Positions 1 through 4,561 of a stretch of 5,327 nucleotides of DNA are shown piece after piece. The DNA lies in the NCBI GenBank assembly GCA_013696045.1, contig JACCZH010000518.1, positions 1 through 5,327 of the forward strand, in the 5' to 3' direction. Source of the DNA: Chloroflexia bacterium (GTDB taxonomy: Bacteria; Chloroflexota; Chloroflexia; Thermomicrobiales; CFX8). Numbering within the stretch: position 1 is the stretch's first letter; every line of letters starts with the position of its first letter. The position numbers and the translations under genes are program-made. The notes below the pieces were generated by a model, which was not told the DNA's origin, did not search any database, and saw only the letters and a list, made by a program, of their open reading frames with translations.

Positions 1-38
1 GTGTAGAGGATGATCGGGATTACTGGAACAGGACGGTT
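1..38. other. Short non-coding stretch downstream of rnpA
   Basis: On the minus strand these bases follow the rnpA stop codon. In many bacteria the next gene is yidD or yidC. One minus-strand frame stays open to the window edge, but it has no ATG, GTG or TTG here, so no gene start can be supported. I see no hairpin or T-run that would end the rnpA transcript, which fits an operon continuing leftwards beyond the window. Confidence 0.4.
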
Positions 39-389
39 CTATGCGGATTCAGAATGGATGCCGGCCCTGCGGGTGAGGTTGCGGACGACGTCCAAGACAT
101 CAGTTTGTGGCGTGTCCGGAGTAAACACATTGCGGGCGATGAAAATGATGTCGTGGCCGGGGATGAGGTGCGGGTCTTCGTGACGCACGGCCTCGCGAAA
201 GAGGCGTTTGGCGCGGTTGCGCTGGACGGCGCCGCCGATTTTCTTGCCGGTGGCAAAACCGTAACGGTTGTGGTCGAGTCCGTTGGGGTGCACGACGATC
301 ACGGCCAGTCGTGTGTTCCAGCTTTTGCCGCGCGAGCGGGCGGTCTCGAAATCGCTCTTGCGGCGGAGTCGCATGTCACGGGCGATCAT
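39..389 (-). CDS. rnpA: Ribonuclease P protein component (RnpA)
   Basis: This is the small basic protein subunit of RNase P. It binds the catalytic RNA and helps cleave the 5' leader from precursor tRNAs in the cytoplasm. The 116-residue product has the family's usual size. It begins with a basic MRLRRKSDF-type N-terminus (from about residue 6) and carries the RnpA signature RNRAKRLFREAVR in the middle, preceded by the GYGFATGKKIGGAV-like segment (here YGFATGKKIGGAVQRNR). The C-terminal part has the hydrophobic DIIFIARN strand typical of the fold. I chose the ATG at 389 because a GGAG motif ends 8 bases upstream. A TTG six codons further out is open but would place that GGAG inside the gene. 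It lies directly downstream of rpmH on the same strand, the classic order, with a hairpin between them. Nothing in the protein looks damaged. Confidence 0.95.
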   Translation of the reverse strand: MIARDMRLRRKSDFETARSRGKSWNTRLAVIVVHPNGLDHNRYGFATGKKIGGAVQRNRAKRLFREAVRHEDPHLIPGHDIIFIARNVFTPDTPQTDVLDVVRNLTRRAGIHSESA

Positions 390-397
390 CGGCGGTT

Positions 398-401
398 CTC
401 C
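398..401 (-). promoter_or_regulatory. Ribosome binding site of rnpA
   Basis: On the minus strand a GGAG sits 8 bases before the ATG at 389. It decides that start over the in-frame TTG at 407. It lies about 11 bases downstream of the intercistronic hairpin, so the hairpin should not cover it. Confidence 0.6.
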
Positions 402-412
402 GGGCAAACGGA

Positions 413-437
413 AAACCCACCCGCTGCGGGTGGGTTT
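413..437 (-). terminator. Intercistronic hairpin between rpmH and rnpA (possible partial terminator or attenuator)
   Basis: This is a perfect inverted repeat with 12-base arms (413-424 and 426-437) around a single central base. As RNA it would fold as about 10 G/C-rich pairs with a 5-base loop. Read on the minus strand, the 3' arm runs GGGTGGG into TTTT and then CCG, so the U-tract is short for an efficient intrinsic terminator. It lies 22 bases after the rpmH stop and 23 bases before the rnpA start. A partial terminator or an RNA-stabilising 3' end for rpmH would explain how a ribosomal protein can be made in excess over RnpA from one transcript. The role is inference; the hairpin itself is directly visible. 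Confidence 0.55.
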
Positions 438-459
438 CAGTCAGCATGGTCGGGCGACA

Positions 460-627
460 CTACTTCTTATTCGTAGGTTTGTTCTCGGTGCTGATCGACA
501 GGCTATGACGGCCCTTGAGCCGCCGGCGAGCGAGCACCGCGCGGCCGGCGCGGGTGCGCATGCGCTTCATAAAGCCATGCTCGCGCTTGCGTGGAATGCG
601 TTTCGGTTGGTATGTCCTCTTGGGCAC
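460..627 (-). CDS. rpmH: 50S ribosomal protein L34
   Basis: L34 is a very basic structural protein of the large ribosomal subunit. The 55-residue product matches the family closely: PKRTYQPKR at the N-terminus, then an HGFMKRMRTRAGRAVL core and ARRRLKGR. The start is GTG at 627, which places the conserved PKRTYQPKR right after the initiator. An AAAGGGA purine stretch lies about 5 bases upstream. A TTG 34 codons further out is open, but the extra residues do not resemble L34 and that TTG is part of the proposed -35 box. The usual L34 is 44-47 residues and ends soon after KGR, so the polar tail after about residue 44 (STENKPTNKK) is an extension. It is first gene of an operon with rnpA. Confidence 0.95.
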   Translation of the reverse strand: MPKRTYQPKRIPRKREHGFMKRMRTRAGRAVLARRRLKGRHSLSISTENKPTNKK

Positions 628-699
628 GAGCGTCCCTTTCCAGGTCGTGTCGATGTCTTCAATACAAATGAGCCGACCTTCTGGGCCAGACAACGCACA

Positions 700-729
700 A
701 GGATACGGTGTTTTGGGGGTGGGTGTCAA
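700..729 (-). promoter_or_regulatory. Promoter of the rpmH-rnpA operon
   Basis: Read on the minus strand, a perfect TTGACA (729 to 724) is followed by an 18-base spacer and TATCCT (705 to 700), which keeps the three most conserved -10 positions. Transcription would begin near 693, giving rpmH a leader of about 65 bases. The full -35 match and good spacing make this the best promoter in the window. Confidence 0.6.
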
Positions 730-734
730 TCAGT

Positions 735-750
735 GTTCAAGCTCTTGAAC
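735..750. promoter_or_regulatory. Operator-like palindrome upstream of the rpmH promoter
   Basis: GTTCAAG and CTTGAAC form perfect 7-base arms around a 2-base centre. The site begins 5 bases upstream of the proposed rpmH -35 box, and its centre is about 50 bases from the predicted transcription start. This spacing suits an activator or a dimeric regulator. I do not recognise the motif as belonging to a named regulator, and a chance palindrome of this size in the region is possible. Confidence 0.35.
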
Positions 751-786
751 CCAGGTGACGCCAGCGCACATTGCTGACTCTCCCGA

Positions 787-863
787 TCATCCTGAGCGTA
801 GGTGAATGGATCAGCCATGACATACGGGAGTGAAACAGATCCATTCGACTACGCTCAGGATGA
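787..863. repeat. REP/MITE-like inverted repeat with 26-base arms
   Basis: The left arm (787-812) and right arm (838-863) match in inverted orientation at 24 of 26 positions around a 25-base spacer. The only mismatches are two adjacent bases near the middle of each arm. The arms contain CATCCTGAGCGTAG followed by GAATGGATC. Similar 'CATCCTGAGCG...GGATC' sequences are, as I recall, scattered as intergenic repeats in several bacterial genomes, but this cannot be checked here. The element lies between the two divergent promoters, so neither gene's transcript should include it. There is no T-run, which argues against a terminator. Confidence 0.6.
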
Positions 864-911
864 CCTCCAAACCACCATTCCCGGTCGAATACGCACTCCA
901 GATTATTCATA

Positions 912-939
912 TGGAAACTGTCTGCCAGAGTGTTATTCT
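912..939 (+). promoter_or_regulatory. Weak candidate promoter of trmH
   Basis: TGGAAA (912-917), a 16-base spacer and TATTCT (934-939) each match the sigma-70 consensus at 4 of 6 positions. Transcription would start near 946, about 26 bases before the ATG. It is the best arrangement I can find upstream of trmH, but it is weak. Confidence 0.3.
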
Positions 940-956
940 CAATCGATGGAATGTGC

Positions 957-963
957 GGAGAGG
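957..963 (+). promoter_or_regulatory. Ribosome binding site of trmH
   Basis: GGAGAGG lies 8 bases before the ATG at 972. It decides that start over the in-frame GTG at 930 and ATG at 951, which lack such a motif. Confidence 0.7.
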
Positions 964-971
964 CATTACGC

Positions 972-1661
972 ATGAACGAGCCGAAGCAGAATAGACCCAT
1001 CACAGAGCGACGACTTGCGCGGATGCGCGGGACGCTGGCGAGGCGGCAGCCGGGGCTGACAGTCGTTATCGAGAATGTGCATGACCCGCATAACGTCAGC
1101 GCGGTGCTGCGGTCGTGTGACGCTGTCGGCGCGGCGTCGGCGCATCTGGTGTACACGATCGAGGAAATGCCCTTGATCCATTCGGGGGTCGCAGCCAGCG
1201 CCCAGCGCTGGATTGACGTGCATCAGCACGACGACATTGACGCGTGTTACCAGGCGCTGCGCGGCACCGGGTTCTCCATTTATGCGACTGAGCTTTCTCA
1301 TGACGCGGCCGATTTTTACGAACTGGATCTGACCAGGCCGACGGCGCTGGTGTTCGGCAACGAGACACGCGGAGTGTCCGAAGACGCGTCACGGCTGGCG
1401 GATGGCCGCGTCACGATTCCGATGATGGGCATGGTTGAGTCGCTTAACATCTCGGTCGCCTGTGCGGTTAGTATGTTCGAGGCTTCGCGGCAGCGGCGCG
1501 TCGCTGGGATGTACGACACCACCGGCTGGAACGAAGGCGAGCTGGAGGAGCGCTTGCGGGAGTGGCTGGTTCGCGAGCGTCGTGATCCCTCTGTGGCTAG
1601 CTCCGCGTTCGAGGCGGTCGTTCCAAGGGCCCGAAACCGCTATGAATTCCGGGAAGAATAG
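972..1661 (+). CDS. trmH: tRNA (guanosine(18)-2'-O)-methyltransferase TrmH (SpoU family)
   Basis: TrmH uses S-adenosylmethionine to methylate the 2'-hydroxyl of G18 in the tRNA D-loop. The 229-residue product has all three SPOUT motifs in order: motif 1 at about 35-53 (NVHDPHNVSAVLRSCDAVG), with the expected Asn (41) and catalytic-type Arg (47); motif 2 at about 126-138 (LVFGNETRGVSED); and motif 3 at about 149-165 (IPMMGMVESLNISVA), which forms part of the trefoil knot. The EASRQRRVAGMY segment and the charged C-terminal helix after it resemble TrmH more than RlmB or TrmL, and the length is that of E. coli TrmH. The ATG at 972 follows a strong Shine-Dalgarno sequence. It is divergent from rpmH and convergent with the downstream mgtC-like gene. 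A related rRNA methyltransferase is less likely but not excluded. Confidence 0.88.
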   Translation: MNEPKQNRPITERRLARMRGTLARRQPGLTVVIENVHDPHNVSAVLRSCDAVGAASAHLVYTIEEMPLIHSGVAASAQRWIDVHQHDDIDACYQALRGTGFSIYATELSHDAADFYELDLTRPTALVFGNETRGVSEDASRLADGRVTIPMMGMVESLNISVACAVSMFEASRQRRVAGMYDTTGWNEGELEERLREWLVRERRDPSVASSAFEAVVPRARNRYEFREE

Positions 1662-1667
1662 ACATTT

Positions 1668-2150
1668 TCAATCATCCTCGACCTCCGGCAAAACCGGACC
1701 CTTTTTGAAGCCGACCCGGTGCTCTATCCAGCCAACCATGAGCAGGACGACAACGATCAGGACGGTTGAGCCGGCAGCCATCACATAGAATCCCGCGCCC
1801 GTAGCGACGCCGACCCCCGTAACCACCCAGATGCTGGCCGCGGTCGTTACACCTCGCACCCGCTCCTCTGTCTTGAAGATAATCGCTCCGCCGAGGAATC
1901 CTATGCCAGAAACAATGGTCGAGATAATGCGCGAGGGGTCGAAGCGGATTGACCCGTTCCAGTTAATATAGAACTCAGATAGTTGAATCGAACTGACGGT
2001 GAAGAGGGCCGCGCCCATCGCGACGAGCATATTCGTGCGCAGCCCTGCGTCCTTGGCGCGGAGCTCGCGTTCGATCCCGATGATGCCCCCGAGCACGGCA
2101 GCCAGGGCGACGCGTATGAGCCCTTCCCAATCGGTTAACTGACCCATCAT
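1668..2150 (-). CDS. MgtC/SapB family inner-membrane protein
   Basis: This 160-residue polytopic membrane protein has the MgtC/SapB N-terminal domain: GIERE (25-29), AGLRTNMLV (35-43), DPSR (71-74), SGIGFLGGA (81-89) and RGVTTAASIW (99-108). About five membrane segments can be seen (near 11-27, 39-56, 76-92, 104-120 and 122-141), followed by a short acidic tail. Salmonella MgtC is about 231 residues with an extra C-terminal cytoplasmic domain, which is absent here; the short form is common in free-living bacteria. MgtC is linked to growth under Mg2+ limitation and to ATP synthase control in Salmonella, but the role of short homologues is mostly unknown, so I give no gene symbol. The ATG at 2150 has GAGGAG 7 bases upstream. 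The gene converges on trmH with 6 bases between stops and is divergent from the moxR gene. Confidence 0.88.
   Translation of the reverse strand: MMGQLTDWEGLIRVALAAVLGGIIGIERELRAKDAGLRTNMLVAMGAALFTVSSIQLSEFYINWNGSIRFDPSRIISTIVSGIGFLGGAIIFKTEERVRGVTTAASIWVVTGVGVATGAGFYVMAAGSTVLIVVVLLMVGWIEHRVGFKKGPVLPEVEDD
1684..1706 (+). terminator. Possible terminator of trmH inside the mgtC-like gene
   Basis: TCCGG and CCGGA form a 5-bp stem with a CAAAA loop. Three C residues and then five T residues follow on the plus strand, about 22 bases after the trmH stop. The stem is short and the T-run is offset by three bases. The site lies in the 3' coding end of the oppositely oriented mgtC-like gene, so the trmH transcript would overlap it antisense. 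Confidence 0.3.
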
Positions 2151-2183
2151 GTTGCTGCTCCTCGATGCGCTTAATCAGGCCGG

Positions 2184-2192
2184 TGGTATAGT
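2184..2192 (+). promoter_or_regulatory. Candidate extended -10 promoter of the moxR operon
   Basis: TGGTATAGT combines an extended TGN element with a 5-of-6 -10 box. No good -35 box lies upstream, which is tolerable for extended -10 promoters. Transcription would begin near 2199, leaving a leader of about 73 bases. The divergent mgtC-like gene may use TATATT on the minus strand (2206 to 2201), but it lacks a recognisable -35 box. The two promoters would then overlap back to back. Confidence 0.35.
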
Positions 2193-2271
2193 TCCGAGCG
2201 AATATATGCTTCAGTGTCCCACATTCCTTCGACCCGTTTTGGTGAACACTCGCAGATGATTGTGGTGGTTA

Positions 2272-3228
2272 GTGACCGAGGTTCAAAAGATCTCCGCGTT
2301 CTCCATGCGGATCGTTGACAATGTTGAAAAAGTTATTGTCGGCAAGCGTGATGTCACTGAAATGGTACTTGTCGCGCTGCTTTGTCAGGGGCATGTGCTG
2401 CTGGAGGATGTTCCAGGTGTTGGCAAGACAACGCTGGCGCGGAGTATTGCCCGCTCAATCGGAGGTCAATTCCGGCGCATTCAATTTACGCCGGACCTTC
2501 TGCCGTCAGATATCACCGGTCTTAGCTATTTCAACCAGAAGTTCGGTGAATTCCAGTTCCGCGCCGGGCCAGTTTTTACGAATATACTGTTGTCTGATGA
2601 GATTAACCGCGCCACTCCGCGCACCCAGTCTGCGTTGCTGGAAGCCATGGAGGAGCGCACCGTCACTATCGAGGGCGACACGATGGGTTTGCCGCAACCG
2701 TTTCTGGTGCTGGCAACCGAGAACCCGGTTGAGCTCGAGGGTACCTTTCCCTTGCCCGAGGCGCAGCTTGACCGCTTCCTGGTGAGGATCAGGATCGGTT
2801 ATCCAAACGCGGCAGAAGAAGAAGAGATGCTGCTGCGGTTCCAGCACCGGCACCCGATTGAGACACTGGAAGCGGTCGCGACTCCGGAAGATCTCGTCGT
2901 AGCTATGACTGGAGTGCGCGAGATTCATGTCGAGCCGGAGTTGCGAGCCTATATTACCGGCATTACCCGCGCCACTCGCGAGCATGACGCTGTCGGGTTG
3001 GGCGCGAGCCCGCGCGGGACGCTGGCGCTCTTCCGGGCAACTCAGGCCTATGCCGCGCTGCGTGGCCGCGACTACGCCGAGCCTGACGACGTGAAGCGCG
3101 TCGCGCACGCGGTTCTGGCGCACCGCATCATGATCAGCCCGGATGCGCGGCTGCGTGGCCGCTCAGTTGACCACATTATCGACGAAGTTGTGGACCGCGT
3201 CAGGACTCCGGTGGAAGCCGTCCAGTAG
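2272..3228 (+). CDS. MoxR-family AAA+ ATPase
   Basis: MoxR proteins are cytoplasmic AAA+ ATPases thought to act as chaperones, usually with a vWA-domain partner encoded next door. The 318-residue product has the full set of motifs: Walker A PGVGKTT (48-54), Walker B LLSDEINRA (106-114), sensor 1 ATENP (148-152), the EAQLDRF region (163-169), and sensor 2 GASPRG (244-249). The helical lid follows, ending in the VLAHRIMISPDA segment (281-292) typical of the family. Length is normal. The start is uncertain. I prefer GTG at 2272, which gives the usual N-terminal helix before KVIVGK. A TTG at 2260 adds four residues, and ATG at 2305 would cut into the conserved helix. No start has a strong Shine-Dalgarno sequence; only GGTGG lies just before 2272. 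It is the first gene of an operon with the DUF58 gene, 13 bases downstream. Confidence 0.92.
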   Translation: MTEVQKISAFSMRIVDNVEKVIVGKRDVTEMVLVALLCQGHVLLEDVPGVGKTTLARSIARSIGGQFRRIQFTPDLLPSDITGLSYFNQKFGEFQFRAGPVFTNILLSDEINRATPRTQSALLEAMEERTVTIEGDTMGLPQPFLVLATENPVELEGTFPLPEAQLDRFLVRIRIGYPNAAEEEEMLLRFQHRHPIETLEAVATPEDLVVAMTGVREIHVEPELRAYITGITRATREHDAVGLGASPRGTLALFRATQAYAALRGRDYAEPDDVKRVAHAVLAHRIMISPDARLRGRSVDHIIDEVVDRVRTPVEAVQ

Positions 3229-3241
3229 CAGGGCACAGCGC

Positions 3242-4561
3242 ATGTCAATCCCGCGACAGGTGAGCCGTTCGCGCTCGCTCTTCTTCAGCACATACTGGCT
3301 CTATGGGGCCGGAATGCTTATCCTGATCGGAATGCTCCTGCGCGAGCGGGCGCTCTCGTTACTCGGGCTTTTGACACTGTGTACCGCGGGCGGTTCCTGG
3401 CTGTGGGCACGCTACTCACTTGACCGGGTGGAGTATTCACGTTCGCTGTCGGCCGACCGGCTGTTTAGTGGCGAGTCGGTCACCATGAAATTCAGCGTCA
3501 TCAACCGCAAGCTTCTGCCGTTAGCCTGGCTTGACATCGAGGATCAGATCGGCGACCGCCTGAAGATTGTTGACCGGGACATTCTGCCAAGTGGAGTGCC
3601 AGGCGTGGTTGTGATGCGCATCACGACAGCTGCGCGCTGGTATGAGCGCGTCACCTGGAGTATTGAGGTTGCCTGTCCATCCAGGGGCTATCACTCGCTG
3701 GGACCAATTACGCTGCGTTCTGGTGATCTGTTCGGCTTTTTCAACCGCACTGAGACACTGCCTGACATCGCCTGGCTGACGGTGTACCCGAAGATTGTGG
3801 CGCTCGACGAAGTCGGAGTGCCGGCGCGGCACCTGTTTGGTGACCGGCGCATCCGGCGTCAGATCATTACCGATCCATCGCGAACAGCAGGCGTGCGGGA
3901 TTACCGTCCGGAGGACTCGATCCGGCATGTGGACTGGAAAGCGACCGCGAGGGTGCAGTCCCTCCAGACCAAAATCTTCGAGCCGACGACCGAGGTGCAG
4001 TTCGGAATCTTTCTCAATCTCGACACCTTCGAGCACTACTGGGAGGGGCTGGACTACGAGCGGGCGGAGGGTGCGATCGTGGTTGCGGCATCGTTGGCCG
4101 TGAGGGCGATACGCGAGCGGCACGCGGTTGGGATGTATGCCAACGGCGTGGTGGGAGGCTCGGACCAGGCCCTGCGGGTGCGGACCGGCCGCAGCCCCAG
4201 CCAGCAGGAGGAGATTCTGGGCGGGCTGGCAAAGCTTTCGCCCATTGCGTCGCTGAACTTCCCCCGGCTTTTACGCGCCGAGACAATGCGCTTTCCGTGG
4301 GGTAGCACGATTGTGATTGTCACCGGGATTATGACTGACGCCATTGCGGCGGTCATGGTTGAGATGGTCTCCGAAGGGCACCAGGTTATGGTGCTGACTG
4401 TCGGCGACGATGTGAGTGTTCCGCCGATGCGCGGCGTCTCTGTGTTCCCGCTCGACCAGAAGCGGTTGAGCGACGCCGTTCCAAAGCAGCATCACTATGC
4501 AATCAGAATGACCAGCGGCGAAGTACCTACCATGGCTTATGGAGGCGCGCATGGAAGCTGA
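3242..4561 (+). CDS. DUF58 domain-containing membrane protein
   Basis: This 439-residue protein is the usual partner of MoxR ATPases. Two membrane segments near the N-terminus (about 17-33 and 38-56) form a hairpin. A beta-rich region follows (about 65-200, including the SRGYHSLGPITLRSGDLFGF segment that DUF58 proteins share). Then comes the DUF58 core GVRDYRPEDSIRHVDWKATAR (217-237), and a C-terminal vWA-like domain (about 252-410). In that domain the expected metal-binding DxSxS is not obvious: the first strand reads FLNLDTFEHYW. The ATG at 3242 has AGGG 8 bases upstream; an open frame continues further up, but inside moxR and without family resemblance. The biochemical role is unknown. Context suggests it works with MoxR at the membrane, and some relatives are linked to envelope or stress functions. 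Its 3' end overlaps the next gene by 11 bases. Confidence 0.9.
   Translation: MSIPRQVSRSRSLFFSTYWLYGAGMLILIGMLLRERALSLLGLLTLCTAGGSWLWARYSLDRVEYSRSLSADRLFSGESVTMKFSVINRKLLPLAWLDIEDQIGDRLKIVDRDILPSGVPGVVVMRITTAARWYERVTWSIEVACPSRGYHSLGPITLRSGDLFGFFNRTETLPDIAWLTVYPKIVALDEVGVPARHLFGDRRIRRQIITDPSRTAGVRDYRPEDSIRHVDWKATARVQSLQTKIFEPTTEVQFGIFLNLDTFEHYWEGLDYERAEGAIVVAASLAVRAIRERHAVGMYANGVVGGSDQALRVRTGRSPSQQEEILGGLAKLSPIASLNFPRLLRAETMRFPWGSTIVIVTGIMTDAIAAVMVEMVSEGHQVMVLTVGDDVSVPPMRGVSVFPLDQKRLSDAVPKQHHYAIRMTSGEVPTMAYGGAHGS
4541..4545 (+). promoter_or_regulatory. Ribosome binding site of the third operon gene, inside the DUF58 gene
   Basis: GGAGG lies 5 bases before the ATG at 4551 and within the last codons of the DUF58 gene. 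This placement supports the overlapping start and suggests translational coupling. Confidence 0.7.

Larger units (their letters stand above)
628..971. other. Divergent intergenic region between rpmH and trmH
   Basis: These 344 bases separate two genes transcribed outward. Reading left to right, they hold the rpmH leader and promoter (700-729), a 16-bp palindrome (735-750), a REP/MITE-like inverted repeat (787-863), and a weak trmH promoter with its Shine-Dalgarno sequence (912-963). I see no convincing protein-coding frame. There is one TTATTCATA at 903-911 that resembles a DnaA box at 7 of 9 positions, but no cluster, so this is not an origin by sequence. Confidence 0.7.

Noticed and set aside
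54..777. Plus-strand open frames of 140 and 169 codons opposite rnpA and rpmH
   Set aside because: They are shadows of two unmistakable minus-strand genes, and I see no Shine-Dalgarno or family signature for them.
780..830. Second stem CTCCCG/CGGGAG overlapping the inverted repeat
   Set aside because: Only 6 pairs with a long loop, and it competes with the much longer 26-base arms; probably chance.
903..911. TTATTCATA as a DnaA box
   Set aside because: It matches the consensus at only 7 of 9 positions and stands alone, so it does not support a replication origin.
737..1156. Minus-strand open frame of 139 codons spanning the intergenic repeat and the trmH start
   Set aside because: It overlaps the inverted repeat and antisense trmH sequence, and its product resembles no known protein.
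2506..3123. Open frame of 205 codons on the minus strand
   Set aside because: It is antisense to the MoxR gene, whose motifs are complete. Long antisense frames are common in GC-rich coding DNA.
3521..4123. Open frame of 200 codons on the minus strand
   Set aside because: It is antisense to the DUF58 gene and its product has no recognisable domain.
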